Assembly: GCA_039519185.1 (NCBI GenBank)
Contig: CM076849.1
Span: 66,012,834 to 66,076,833, forward strand
Reading direction: 5' to 3'
DNA: 64,000 nt
From: Astragalus membranaceus
Taxonomy: Eukaryota; Streptophyta; Magnoliopsida; Fabales; Fabaceae
How positions within the stretch are numbered: position 1 is the first letter of the stretch; every line of letters begins with the position of its first letter. Below are positions 23,101 to 35,594 of this stretch, piece after piece. The notes under the pieces are model-generated. The model saw nothing but the letters and a program-made list of their open reading frames with translations. It searched no databases and was not told the origin of the DNA. The position numbers and the translations under genes are program-made.

Positions 23101-25040
23101 GATAACTAGTGTAAGAGAATACATGTATATTTGGACCTTTTGCTAACCATCTCAATCTTTCTGAAATCGAGGTAGGATTTGAAACAAACTCAATATCAAT
23201 TTGATCTTTTAGCCATTATTGAAACTCCGATTGTGTTCTTTTTTTAACCAGACTTGACTTTTAGTTGGGTGATCACTCTTAAGAATCTCCATGTGTTTGG
23301 CAACATATGAATCAACCTGACTATCATTGTGCGGAACATATAAGTGTGTTTGCTCTAGTTCTTTCCTGGATACCATCACTATTTTCCTTCCTGTCATCCC
23401 TTTACCAACGCTTCCTGTGTGACGCATCCTTGGCAGCCCAATAGAATATTCAACACTAGATAGATAGTCGGTGGAGAACTCAATAGCTTCTTCAACTATG
23501 TAGCGCTCAGCAATGCAACCCTCGGGCCGTGATCGGTTTTTAACATATCCTTTTAATATCTTCATATATCGCTCAAACGGGTACATCCATCTCATGTAAC
23601 ATGGGCCACACAATTGTGTCTCTCTAACCAGATGAACTATTAAATGAATCATTATGTCAAAGAATGAAGGCGGGAAAAACATCTCAAGCTCACATAAAGT
23701 CACAGTAATTGATCTTTGCAGAGCTGGCAACTTTCCAGGGTCAATCACTCTACTACAAATCGCCTTAAAGAAGAAACAAAGTTTAGTTATGGCCTGACGC
23801 ACTTTGTTGGGCATAATGGATCGTATACCAATGGGTAGCAAATTCTCCATGAGAACATGACAATCATGAGACTTTAGAGACTTTAACTTGAGGTCTTTCA
23901 TCGATACAAGGTTCGTAACATTTGAAGAGTACCCCTATGGAACTTTAACTCCATGAAGAAACTTACAAAAGATGGTTTTCTCCTTTCTAGATAGAGTATG
24001 AGCTGCCGGAGGTAGATATGTATGTGTACCCTTCTTTATCGGACCCAATTCGGGTCTCAACCCCATACTAACCAAATCCAACCTTGTGTTGATGGTATCT
24101 TTAGTCTTCCCTGGCATATTGTGTAAGGTACCAATGACACTTTCGAATACATTTTTTTCAACATGCATCACATCAATGAAATGTCTTACGTGTAACGACT
24201 TCCAGTAGGGCAACTCAAAGAAAATCGACTTTTTCTTCCACCCTCGTTTGGCAAGCTCTCCTGCAAAAGGCTTCCCAAACTTAATGTTCAAATCTTTCAC
24301 CTTTTCAAATAGTTGTTCACCGGTCAAAGGCGAGGGAGCTTTACGAGTTTCTGAATTCCCATTGAATGCCTTTCTCCACACCCGATCTTGATGAGTTGGA
24401 GGCAAAAATCTCCGATGGCCAAGATATATATTCTTCTTACCATGTTCCAACCACATCCGATCTGTATTATCTTCACATATAGAACATGCACACTGACCTT
24501 TGTTACTGTACCCAGATAGATTGCCGTATGCTGGAAAGTCATTAATGGTGCCAAAAATCATAGCCTTCAAAATGAAACTTTCTTCTCTAAACATATCATA
24601 CACCTCTACCCCAATCTCCCACATTTGCTTCAAGTCTTCTATTAAAGGAGCCAAGTATACGTCAATATCATTTCCTGGTTGTTTGGGGCCAGAAATTAAC
24701 AAAGACAACATCATATACTCGCGTTTCATGCAAAGCCATGGAGGTAAGTTATAGATCGCCAAAATCACAGGCCATGTACTGTGGGAGCTACTCTGGATAC
24801 CGTGCGGGTTAAGTTAAAGATGCAAGGCGTAGGTTTCTTGGGTCATGCCCAAAATCAGGATAATCAATATCAATCTTTTTCCACTGCGGAGAATTCGCCG
24901 GGTGTCGTAGCATGCCATCTTTAATCCTTTCATCATCATGCCAAGTCAACAGTTTTGCATCTTCCGAACTATGGTACATACGCCTAAATCGAGGAATTAT
25001 GGGAAAATACCACAATACCTTTTCTGGAGCAGATTCTTTC

Positions 25041-27443
25041 TGTAACACCCCAGAATCTGTAACACCCCGATAATTTCTAACTTGTAGAAATCACCGAAAT
25101 GCACTACTGGCATATATCAGAGTAACTTCCTTTTTAAATACTGAACACATACTAATACTCGATGCTAAAAACCCATCAAGTTCGCTTACATAACTTAACA
25201 TAAAATACATAAAGCGTTCTTACACCACTCAACTAGTGTTCAGTACCAAAATAGAAAGTCCACGGAAGCGATTTACAACTCATAAAATAAGTCGTACCAT
25301 CGTACATCTAAGACACTGAATAAAAATACAGAGAGACATAACATGACAAAATAAACAGCGTCGGCAACTCCTCGAGCCGTCTTCTTAGCCATGCCTCTTC
25401 ATCTTCAACTTAGCCTGCAATTCTGAAAAACAACAACATGGATTGGGTGAGACAACTTGTCTCAGTGAGTTCTATCGAGACCCCTTACTAACTCTCTCGG
25501 TTCAATTATGCTTGATTCGTTATTCTTGATTCATAACTCATAGTCTTAATATTTGACTATGTGGCTAACATAAACGTTGTCCTCATAACCCTCATAAGCA
25601 GTTACAAGAGGCAACACCTGAACAATGAACAATGATTTTTAGCATGTCACCGGTCACTTGGCAAAATAAGCTCCCGGTGAACCCAATCCACTAATCGCTA
25701 GTGGGCAAACCTCATGGGGCCTAGGTTCATAGGGCTCATGACTTCCCCTCCCCTAGCACACTAAACTAAAATAGGGTCGTCACCCTAACCTGATGTATAT
25801 ATTTTAATATACCTTGAACAATGAGCAGTGAACAGTGATCTGTGAACATGACAGTGAGCTGAGCCTAACAATGAATTTAAACATAACATGGTCTTGATAC
25901 TAACATGAACTAATTACTAACTTGGTCTTATCGTTAAGTGATCTCACACGGCTTACTAAGGTTGTTAGCTTAATCTACAACTATCCATTACCTAGTTCAC
26001 ATCATAATGTATCGCACATACTCAACATTATGATAACCTAGCTTAGTCATAATCAATCTCATACCGTCAACATGATTCGGAACATTAACTAACATCAATT
26101 ACAGTCAATTTCATGGCAATGCTACTATAACATCAATTCATGAGGTTGGGGAAGGGATTAGAAAGCAAGTGGAATCGTTCGGAACGGTCTAAAACACTTT
26201 TTTAAAAAAGGCTACCCAAAGGCCACACACGGTCCGTGCCCAGGGGCGCACGACCCGTGCGTGTCTTGAAAACTTGAACATTTTTCAATCCGAAAGGAAC
26301 GCACGATCCGTGCTCCTGAGGCGCGCGATCCGTGCGTTGTCTAAAAATCAACCCAGGCTCCCTGCGAACAGCCAGCACAGTCCGTGCTTCCATAAGGCAC
26401 GATCCGTGCGCGTTACACAGTAGCCCAGATTTGCTGTTTTGTTACTCAATACCATTCCGTTCCGATTCCGATATACTTTTCGATCGCGACTCCAACATAA
26501 CACGCACATAATTAAAGTCAATTACAGTCCAATCAAGCATCACATAACAATCAACAATCATAACAACCATTCGTAAGTACTTAATCAATCACATAATTCG
26601 ATTGCCCTAACGATATTTTCATAAAACGGTTTGGACCGGTTTTCTCAAAACACGACACCTAATACTCAACACACAAAATACTTGACCGTAAAATCCCTAG
26701 TGAGTATAGAACTCACCTATTTGCCGAGACTTCAAGGATTCGACCGTTCCCGAGAACCGCGAACTCTCCTCGGACTCGATCACAACACCAACTCACGAAC
26801 TATCTCCGGAATCGCTCCAAAACTCAAACCGAAAACCCAGCTACAAGGAGGACTCCTAAGCTGCTCCAAAACGTATTTCAGGTACAGAAGCTAGTTCTAA
26901 CACTTACTCTACTCACATGCAATGGTTCAGGTTCTGAATTTGCTAAAGTGGAGCTTGGATGGCCTTCAATGGTGATTTTAAAAGGAGGAGGAGGATGGTT
27001 GTAAATTTGGTATCATTAGAAAGGAGATGAGGAGCTGATTCTGAATATGTTAAAAGATTGAGCATGCATGGTGATTTGAGGAAACCCTCACCTCTTCCCT
27101 TCCTCTCCCATTCGCACCCTCCCTCTTCTTTCTTGGTTTTGTTTTTCTGAAATTTTTTCTTTCTAAGAGGTGAAGTGTGTTGTTCTAATTGTTCAGCTGG
27201 GTGGGTATATATAAAGGGGCATGGCAAAAGACGAAACTACCCCCTTACTTAAACATTTCTTTCCCTATGACTCCTTCAGCTCTAATAAACTCAATGTGAA
27301 GCAATTAATTCAATTAAGCACACACTTCTCTCAATTAACCAATCAAGCAAATCACTTTCAATTTATTTTCAACCAAGTCAATAAATCACTAAATAATAAT
27401 TCACGCCAAGTAATTTAAATAGCGAAGAATCGGGGATATTACA
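25041..27443. mobile_element. solo LTR (2403 bp) in the transposase gene
   Basis: Begins TGTAACACCCC and ends GGGGATATTACA, flanked by the perfect 5 bp target duplication CTTTC (25036-25040 and 27444-27448). There is no internal retroelement sequence, so this is the product of LTR-LTR recombination. It shares ends, length and several blocks with the LTR at 17152-19556 but is clearly diverged, so it is a sister subfamily. Confidence 0.92.
26222..26412. repeat. palindromic GCACGATCCGTGC cluster in solo LTR
   Basis: Six or so imperfect copies of a GCAC(G/A)(A/G)(T/C)CCGTGC motif, for example near 26227, 26247, 26301, 26323, 26374 and 26397. Each is a short inverted repeat. They occupy the same relative place as the CpG-dense minisatellite of the related LTR. 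Confidence 0.7.
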
Positions 27444-28140
27444 CTTTCTTCTTATACCGCGGTGCATTACATTTAGGGCACGACTTTAACAATGCATGTT
27501 CATTCCGAAATAAAATGCAATCATTCGGACAAGCATGTATCTTCTCATAGTTCAAACCAATGGTGCCTAACATTTGTTTTGCATCATACGTCCGAGAAGG
27601 GAGAACATTGTCTTCCGGCAACATATCTTTCAATAGTGCGAGTAATTCCGTAAAGCTCTTATCCGTCCATCCGTGGCAAGTTTTCAAGTTATACAGCTTT
27701 ATCACAGCCGATAACTTTGTGAATTCAGTACAACCCGCATACAACGGTGTCTCCGCATCGGTTATCAATTTCTCAAACATTTGAGGAGAATCATTAAGAT
27801 CGTCTTCAACCGCCTTTGCCATCTCTTCAAATTGGTCGCCATCAAATGTTTCAGGATAATCAACCGGATCACATCTCTGAGTACTATTATCCATATTTGA
27901 AGGTTCACCTCTTTTCTCACTGTGCATTGTCCAACAAATATAACTTTGATCGATTCCATTGGCCTTTAAATGTCTTCCCAACTCAACTGCAGTAACTCGA
28001 TTGGCGTAACAACATCTTAAACAAGGACACTTGAACTTACTAGAAGTTCCTAAACGTTGAACAGCAAAGTTCACAAAATATTCCACTCCATCGGCATATT
28101 CTTTCGACAGACGATTGGAAGACATCCACTTTCTATCCAT

Positions 28141-29324
28141 ATTAGACCGAAATTTATTATAAATTCCTGATAAGAGAACTTAAATATGTTATAGGTGAAA
28201 AACAGACAAAGTACAATTTTTAAAAGTTTTTCAAATTCATATCCAAATTCTATTCCTATTCATATCCAAATTCTATTCATATCCAAATTCTATTCCTATT
28301 CTATTCTATCAAGCAAATTCAAAATGATTGAACATTATCGGTAACATCCCCAATAACAGTTTTATTCCAAATATGTACAAAAATATCAAAAACAAGAGAA
28401 CAACAAAAGTACCTGAAAAGGGGGAAGCAACAACAAACCAGAGAGATGAAACGAACGTGAACCAGAGAGCTAAGAGAGATGAACCAGAGAGAGCGCACGA
28501 GAGAGATCAACGAGAGCCCCTGCCAATAAATAAATTAGCTAAGACTTTTCTCATTCATTTGGTTATTTTTACAAGTGTCTCTAAGAGACTATATGCAAAT
28601 AAGATAAAAGGCTTAAGGACTAAAAGGCTAACTGAACAACAACTAAAAATAAAGATCCATAAAAAAATTAATCATTCAAAATACTCTATCATTATCTATT
28701 CCATATGCTTCAGTTCAGTTTTCAGAGGTTTATTCATTCTACCATTTCGTGACCCTCCTCACTCTCCAGTATTCAACCATCACGAAGTGGGTAAAGTGCC
28801 TGATTCTAATTGAACCACTATACCATAATGCATGGAGATGTTGATTTTGTGTTGTTTTCAAATATTTAACATACTGTAAATATCTAGAAAAAAAAGAAAT
28901 AAAAACAAGACAAATAACCTAAGAATGCGCGCAGATGGTGGTGGCCTGCACGGTGGTGTCGTCGCCGCCGCGTCTGAGAGTTGGGAGGGTGAGGCGTGCG
29001 CCGTTTGGGTGAGAGAAGCTTGCGCCGTTTGCGAAATGGGGGTGAGATTGCGAAGGGTTCGGTGGGACTGGTACAAATGCACTGGTGGTGGGATTGCGAA
29101 ACGCGCAGATGGTGGTGGCCACTGGTGGTGTCTCGCCGCCGCGTCTGAGGCTGGGAGGGGGAGGCGTGCGCCGTTTGGGTGAGAGAGAACGAGGGAAACG
29201 AAAGCAAGGGAAACGAAAGGGTGTACTGAGAGGGAAACGAAAGCAACTGAGAGGGAAACGAAAGCAAGCTAGGTATACTAAAACGATCGAAAACGAGAAT
29301 TAAAAAAAAAACTAGGGAATTGGG
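28141..29324 (-). promoter_or_regulatory. upstream region of the CACTA transposase
   Basis: Lies between the TNP2 start and the subterminal repeats, where promoter and leader are expected. It holds tandem copies of catatccaaattctattc (about 28231-28310), a purine-rich gagagatgaacc block (28438-28520), and two GC-rich direct repeats of about 90 bp (28923-29015 and 29100-29190, each with gcagatggtggtggc and gaggcgtgcgccgtttggg). Four copies of gggaaacgaaag follow at 29188-29265. No TATA box is assigned. Confidence 0.5.
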
Positions 29325-29639
29325 GGCGCTCGTGGAAAGCGCCCCTGTTGGTGGATCCGGTTTTAGGAATTAGCAGCGCTTTTTTCAACAAGCGCCCCTA
29401 AAGGCACTCCGTATTTTGAGCTTCAGGGGCGCTTTTTAAAAAGCGCCCCTGATGCTCAAAATACGGAGGGCCTTTAGGGGGGCCTTTTAAAAAGCGCCCC
29501 TGATGCCCAAAACACGCAGGGCCTTTAGGGGCGCTTTTTAAAAAGCGCCCCCGATGCTCAAAATACGGAGGGCATCAGGGGCGCTTTTTAAAAAGCGCCT
29601 CTAAAGGGTTCGCCCTTTTTCTGCAATTCTGTTGTAGTG
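29325..29639. repeat. subterminal repeats and terminus at the 5' end of the CACTA gene order
   Basis: Repeats of GGGGCGCTTTTTAAAAAGCGCC, itself a palindrome, spaced by gatgctcaaaatacggaggg at about 29395-29600. It ends ctgttgtagtg at 29639. Confidence 0.9.
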
Positions 29640-29642
29640 AAT

Positions 29643-31260
29643 CTACAAGAATTGTTCTTTTAATTTTCTGCACTTGACTATGCTAACACAACGATCAGCT
29701 TTGAGATCGGTTTTTCACTAACAACTTAACAAGAAAGATTTTTAGAAATGAATTTTTTTTATAAAATAAGAACAAGGAACAAGAACAAAGATAAAGAAGA
29801 TATAAGGAACAAGAGCAAAGATAGAGAATATGATAGCTTTGTATTATTCTCTTCTCAAGTATGTGATAACACATAAGGTGAACCCTATTTATAGGGTGAA
29901 AAAGGCAAGTGAAAGATCAACCTTAAGATGTCACTAACAACCCATTACTAAAGGGAGTAAGAGAAGTGGAAGCCTAATAGTGAACATCCATTAATATATT
30001 ATTCATAACACTCCCCTTAGTTGCCCATCAAGGACATACCTCATTAAAACCTTGTTAGAAAAAAAAACCAGTGGGATAAAAATCTAGTGAAGAAAAAAGA
30101 ATACAATATCCTTTCAATGGGAACTTCCTCGTTAAAAACCTTTTCAACAAAACCCAAAGGGACAAAACCATGGCAAATGGAAAAAAAAGTGTAGTTTTTC
30201 TCCCACTGTTTGAAGCGTCACTTAAGAATATGAATTCAAACATCTAGAGTTTCTCCCTGGGTGCATATGAAGCAATCTACTCCACTCCGTCACTTGTGAT
30301 ATATCCTCTTTTAATGGAGCTTTGCGATTAGTATTATCTTCAGAAAGGTATTTCAATGTCGCCGCGTGTAGATATTAGCTGATTTGCGATCTGACTTGAT
30401 CTAGATTAGAAAAATACTTTGTATCTGCATGCTTAATTTGCAGAACATATATAAAATGATTTATTCATTAGGATAGTAAAAAAAATATGCATTCCACTTT
30501 GTTCTAATGCATTTTGGTTTGTAATGAACTACATTACTACTAATTATCACATAATATTATCATATCAAGCGATGTAGCATTTAGTAATATGCATGTATGC
30601 TTTCATAGCGCTAGGTTATAGTCTTCGGGACCGAGATATTTATTATTTTCTTTCCACACAACTCATGTACTCAATATAAATAATTTATTATGAGTCAATT
30701 AAAAACTAGTTCTCTATAACTTATTAAACAAAAATTTAATCAGCTAATTGTTTGATCAGCAAAGCGATGCAAGACTTTATTTTTCAAAAGTATTTTTATT
30801 TAAAGATATTTATTTATATCTTAAATGCTTCATCCTTCTGGGATTTTCCATTTAGAGATCAATCACAGGTTCAATCCTTAAAAATCCATCATATATAATT
30901 TGTGAGCTCTTTAGGAGTTTTAATAATAGAAAACTATAGCAAATTCATTACTTAATCTTTTCATAAATATATATCGACAAGTGATTTCATTTTTATATCC
31001 CTCCTTTAGAATATGAATTGAAATTATTATAGGACATGCGTTCAAATTATATTATCTTCAAGTAACTATGACTATCAAATGAATCATACAAATAAGTTGT
31101 AACAACATTCATCTTGTGTAAATTGAACGCTTCATGTGCTACAAGACTAATTAAGTATTGAAAACACTTGCATCCACTACAGGTGAATATGTTTCATCAA
31201 AATCAATTTTAGGTCTTCGTAAAAACCCTTATGCCACAATTTCATAACTAACCTGAGTGG
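29643..31260 (-). mobile_element. decayed Ty1/copia element, 3' portion
   Basis: Minus-strand reading of 31255-31020 gives recognisable copia reverse transcriptase pieces: KIDFDETYSPVVDASVF, then LHKMNVVTTYLYDSF. At the other end, minus-strand CTAAGGGGAG (30020-30011) is a polypurine tract directly before TGTTATGAAT (from 30010), the probable 3' LTR start. The LTR continues leftward with a ctatttatagg box near 29885. The region between holds no intact ORF. The outer border of the LTR is not resolved. Confidence 0.7.
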
Positions 31261-31833
31261 AATTAAAATATATTACTTTTTTATTTGGTCTTTAAGTTGT
31301 AACATGTGGGAAATGCTATACAAGTTCTCTTTTATAGTAGTAGTCATCCTCCTTTCTCACCATTTAAAAAAGAAAAATAAAAAAATTAAATAATAAAAGA
31401 ATGAATTATTTTTATAAGAATTTACCATTTTATGATGGTAAATTCTTATGTACCCTATTTAAAAAGTTGGGTGCAGAACCTGATTTTGTATTTTACTTAC
31501 ATATTGTTATGTAACATTGTTTTACAACTCATTTTTTGATTATCATTTATTGATTCTCTGTTTTTTAAAATTATAGTATGATCCCAATTGCAGTTTGAAT
31601 TAGAATTCACTTTTCTTATTCCCTAATTTCTCATTTCTGCCCATCCTTCATTGTGCAATTGCTGCTTTCTCCCGATCATTCTTAACTCCACTCCGCAAAC
31701 TTGTTTTTCTCATCATTGGCAACCACGGCCTAAAAAACTGTATTGTGTTAGTTTCAAAAGTACATCGTTGACACACTTCGAATACGGTACCCGATTTAAT
31801 TTGATAGGCGCCTTAGTTTTATGATTATTTTTT
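31261..31833. other. intergenic, nothing recognised
   Basis: AT-rich. A short inverted pair (tttataagaatttaccatttta / tgatggtaaattcttatg) at about 31411-31451 could form a small hairpin. No gene is seen. Confidence 0.4.
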
Positions 31834-33523
31834 AGGTAAAATATGTTTTTGGTCCCTACAAAATCGGGTTCTTCTAAATTTAGTCTCTATATTAACGAAA
31901 TAGGTGTTTTAGTCCTCATCTTATTTTTTTCGTTTTCAATATTAGTCTCTGGCGTTAAAACACGGCTAACAAAAAACCGAGTTGGCATCTCCTACATGGC
32001 ACAATTAGATGATGAGTCATCCATGTGGTTATTTTATTTGACCAAGTGCCTTTTCTGTTTTTAATTTTTATTTTTTTACCAGACTTTTCTATTTTATTTT
32101 ACATTTTTTGTTCTTCTTCTTCTTCCTAGCACTGCACGCGTAACACACGGTAGAGATGGAGATCTTCTACTTCTACCAAATTCACGATTTTGAAGAGCTT
32201 CTAATTCTCCTTTTATTATTCAATTTTGAAGATCTTTTACCAAATTTGTTGCTTTAATTCACGATTCAACATCTCTCTCTCAATTTTTAAACCCTAAAAA
32301 CCAAAAAATCTCTAAATCCTAACAGCAGCAACAACGTTTCTGAATTCAACATCAAGCAGCAACAACGTTTCTGAATTCAACATCAACGTTTCTGAATTTC
32401 TGCGTTCCCCTCTTGTTCCTCTCTCCCATCGCATTCCTCTCTCATCGTGGCTCTCTCTCTCGTTCCTCTCTCATCGCGTTTCTCTCTCATTGTTTGTGAA
32501 TCTGGGTGAATTTCTGGAATCGTGGGTTTTCTGGATTCATGTGAATCTAGGTGAATTTCTGAATTTCTAGTTTGGTTTCATGTGAACCTGAGTCACAGAA
32601 GGGGATTTTGTGTGAGGAAAGAAGGGGATTTGATGGGTGTCAAGGGTGAGGGGGAGAACAACGTCAATGTGGTGGTGGTGGTGTACGGCGTTTGCAAGGC
32701 TGCTGTGGGTGGTTTCTGGCTGTGTGGGGCATCAAGGTGAGAGGAGTACCGAGGCGGAAGGAAAGGAGGATAGGAAGAAGAAGACCAAAAAAATTTTGAA
32801 CAAAAAACAAAATTTAAAAAAACAAAAAATATGAGTCAGCATTCGACGTGTCCGGTCATGATTTCCGTCAGCCCAGTCAGCAATAACTAACGGCAGGGAC
32901 TAATAATTAGGCATGGCAACGGGGCGGGTCGGGGGCGGGTGTCGGGGGCGGGTTTGGCATTCCCCGTCCCCGCCCCTACGTCTATCGGGGTCGGGTTTTG
33001 CATTCCCCAACCCCGTCCCAAACGGGGACGGGTTCCCTGCGGGTACCCGTTTCCGCCACAATTTATAGGAAAAATACAAAAATATATTGATAATAATTAA
33101 TAAAATAAATTAATAATAATTATACAATGATAAAATAAAGTTAAAAGTATTAAAATAGATTTTTCTATAGGAAATAGATCAAAAATAAAAATAAACAAAA
33201 TTTATGAAATAAAATGAATGAGTAAATATGCATATAATAAAATAAAATAATTAATTTATGTTTTGTCGGGCGGGTTCGGGGCGGGGACGGAGTGGGTATC
33301 GACATCCCCGAACCCAACCCCGTCCCCAGTCAAAGCGGGTTTTCTCCGTCAAACTCGGGGCGGGGTCGGGTGGGTACCCGCGGGTTCGGGTTATGTTGCC
33401 ATGCCTACTAATAATGAAAACAAAAAAATAAGATGGGAACCAAAATGCCTATTGCGATAATGTAGGGATTAAATTTAAAATAACCCAATTTAATTTTATA
33501 GGGATCAAAAACATATTTTACCG
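31834..33523. mobile_element. MULE-like element (1690 bp) with 9 bp target duplication
   Basis: Terminal inverted repeats aggtaaaatatgttttt(g) at 31834 and (c)aaaaacatattttaccg ending at 33523 extend, with mismatches, through ggtccctacaaaat / attttatagggatc. They are flanked by a perfect 9 bp duplication TTATTTTTT (31825-31833 and 33524-33532), the length expected of Mutator-like elements. No transposase is present, so it is non-autonomous. The interior has pyrimidine-rich sequence with a short duplicated segment (caacgtttctgaattcaacatcaa, 32332-32390). Confidence 0.82.
32908..33407. mobile_element. hAT-type MITE (500 bp) nested in the MULE
   Basis: Inverted termini taggcatggcaac and gttgccatgccta are flanked by a perfect 8 bp duplication CTAATAAT (32900-32907 and 33408-33415), diagnostic of hAT elements. 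Both ends are GC-rich runs of ggcggg(t)cggg / cccgccc with an AT-rich centre. Confidence 0.9.
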
Positions 33524-33785
33524 TTATTTTTTTCCTTAAATTTTGGCGTACACACCCTTGTCCTCAAAGTGGAACTTTTATCCATGGTGTAAGCCTCATC
33601 TCCACAAGCCACACGCCAACGGCTATATATACTATAATTTTTCTATTATTTTATATTATGATGATAAAGATTTAAAATTTGTTTTATAGAAGGAAAAACA
33701 AAAGAAAGATTCAACAATTTTATGATTGCATATTTTTTTAGTTTTTTATTTCTTTTGGCAAAATTAAAGACGGTAGTATAGTGTA

Positions 33786-33981
33786 ACTCCAAACTTGGGT
33801 GCAAGTGGTTATTGCACTCCATTTTAAGGAGCGGATTCGGCTAGTACTCGGATTCAATCTCCGACGATGGAATAAATTGGAGCCAGACTTTACTTACCTC
33901 CCGATCGAACTCCGAATTATTCATGGCTCATTTCCCCTGAATATCGGAGGGGGTCAAAGAACCCTCGACAAAAAAACAATT
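33786..33981 (+). mobile_element. SINE, plus strand
   Basis: About 196 bp between direct repeats gtatagtgta (33776-33785 and 33982-33991), with a tRNA-like head (gtgcaagtggttattgcac, then ggattcaatctcc as a B-box-like element) and an A-rich tail (caaaaaaacaat). This is the layout of a tRNA-derived SINE. Confidence 0.75.
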
Positions 33982-34301
33982 GTATAGTGTACATAAAAAA
34001 AAGACAACAATATAGTTTTTCCTTTTTCTCGGTCCGATGATTGGGAGTTGGGTATTGCAGATTCGAACATCACGCAATTAATTTTTTTATTATCAAACTC
34101 ACGCTATTAATATTCACATAATATCAGTGTTTTATCGTTAAGGTCGTACATTTCTCACTATTGTTTGTATTGATAATTTCAACGACCTAAACACACCGAC
34201 TCCTGAATTCGAATTTGAGTGTAATTGTATGTATAGTGTTTATTTGTCATTTTTGTCTAAACCGACAAAAGAATAGGTTTTCCATCCGAGGCTTGACGAT
34301 T

Positions 34302-34494
34302 TTTTTTGGGTAAGCCCGAGTATCCACTGCACGGACAGCAGTGACTAATCCCTCGCTCATTGTAGGTGCCTCGAGGGGCAAGACAATAGACCCAGAGTTT
34401 TAACGCTGCTCCGTACCCAAGGCGGGGATCGAACCCCGACCCTTGGTTAAATGAGGTTCAACCCCAACCGCTGAACTCCACGCTGAACCGCTGC
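34302..34494 (-). mobile_element. SINE, minus strand
   Basis: 193 bp between perfect 17 bp direct repeats tccgaggcttgacgatt (34285-34301 and 34495-34511). On the minus strand it has a B box GGTTCGATCCC (near 34426-34436), an upstream A-box-like ttcagcggttggg, and an A tail at the 34302 end. Confidence 0.88.
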
Positions 34495-35248
34495 TCCGAG
34501 GCTTGACGATTGTGTATAGTTTTTTTTGTTTTGACACATATGTGTATAGTTATTACTAATTGTTAATATATATGATTGTAGAGGAATCAACAAAACATAT
34601 ATTAATGAAATTCTCTGGGTTAGTATTGAAGACCTACCACACGTGAACATGTATGCTAAGAATCTTTTTCAATATATTGCAACCAATATATGCTTTATGA
34701 TGATAGAATCCACTCCAAGAGGTGCAAGTTGCATTCCTTTTGCAAATTTTAAAACAATGGGAATTAGCTTAATTTATTCATCCTAGTTTTTGAATGGATG
34801 CTCAAAGTCTAAGTTAATTTCTTATGGGAAGTGCTGAGGCTGTAAAGGGGATTCCCTATTGTCAAAGGATGCAAATCATTTGGAACTAAACCTAATATGG
34901 AACAATTTATTACTATATATAACCATTTTAAAAAATATATCCTTAAACTTTTAGACTAAAATAAAGGAAAAAACTTTGGTAAATTTTACAAAAGGTAACC
35001 CACCTAGCTATAAAGGATATCATATGAAGTTATGTGCACTCATACTTATATTGAAATAAATTAATCTTAGTCTTAAACATTCTTATCTTTTTCCTTTGAA
35101 CCACCGAAGAGCCAACTACCCAAATATAGAACCTTAAAATATAATAAAGTAGTTAGATCAATAATATCTACTTTTTAATGTCCCGATTCTCTTTTGCATC
35201 TTAAGTCTGAACCTTGCCAATAAGACCATTGTAACATTATAATATCAC

Positions 35249-35464
35249 TAAGCCAAAATGTTCTGACAAAAAATAGCCAAAAATTAAGTTACAATACCAA
35301 TTAATTAAGTTTTATAGGTTATTAACCAATCTGTTTTTTTTACAGTTTTTTGTCAATGGCCTAGAAAACTGTGAAAAAGCAGATTGGTTAATGATTTATA
35401 AAACTTGGTTAATTGGTGTTGTAACATGGTTTTGGGCTATTTTTGGCTAGAACATTTTGGCTAA
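35249..35464. mobile_element. inverted-repeat MITE or fold-back element
   Basis: Left arm taagccaaaatgttctg...aatagcc...ttacaataccaattaa pairs with right arm ttaattggtgttgtaac...ggctatttttgg...aacattttggctaa over most of its length, leaving a short centre. No target duplication is resolved. Confidence 0.7.
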
Positions 35465-35594
35465 ATAACGTTACTCAATATGATTAATGTTATTTAGGGT
35501 TTAGGAAATAAAAATCCAATAAGGTTAGTCTCTAACATTAACATTCTTAATTAGTCTCTCACATTTTCACACTACAAGAATAAGCTCCGTTTCC

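Larger units (their letters stand above)
22586..28140 (-). pseudogene. TNP2-type CACTA transposase, interrupted
   Basis: Main transposase gene of the 18.5 kb element. From ATG at 28140 come an N-terminal Transpos_assoc-like domain (MDRKWM, CPCLRCCYANR) and the start of the Transposase_21 core (FTELLALLKDMLPEDNVLPS, CPNDCILFRNEH, CPKCNAPRYK). A solo LTR (25041-27443) then splits the ORF. The core continues at 25040-23935 (WHDDERIKDGMLRHPANSP, WPVILAIYNLPPWLCMKREY, DFPAYGNLSGYSNKGQCAC, DVMHVEKNVFESVIGTL). A DUF4218-like region follows to 23209 (CHVLMENLLPIGIR, MRWMYPFERYMKILK), then a DUF4216-like region to 22586 (DNNNGVQMDDSGFMRVNF, ASQAQQVFYVSDP). Lesions besides the LTR: a frame loss near 24813, a TAG at 23935-23937 in otherwise open frame, and one missing base near 23216. 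Apart from these the sequence is well preserved. Confidence 0.9.
11092..29639 (-). mobile_element. 18.5 kb CACTA (En/Spm) element with nested insertions
   Basis: Termini are CACTACAACAG at 11092 and CTGTTGTAGTG ending at 29639, in perfect inverted orientation. They are flanked by the 3 bp target duplication AAT (11089-11091 and 29640-29642). Both ends carry repeats of AGGGGCGCTTTT and its complement. The genes read on the minus strand: TNP2 transposase (28140 to 22586), then an accessory protein with a Ulp1-like end (22381 to 19557). Two LTR retroelement insertions, 7.7 kb and 2.4 kb, account for more than half of the length, so the original element was near 8.4 kb or slightly longer. A deletion also removed the downstream end of the second gene. 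Confidence 0.93.
33524..35248. other. intergenic stretch holding two SINEs
   Basis: Apart from the two SINEs listed separately I see only AT-rich non-coding DNA. Confidence 0.5.
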
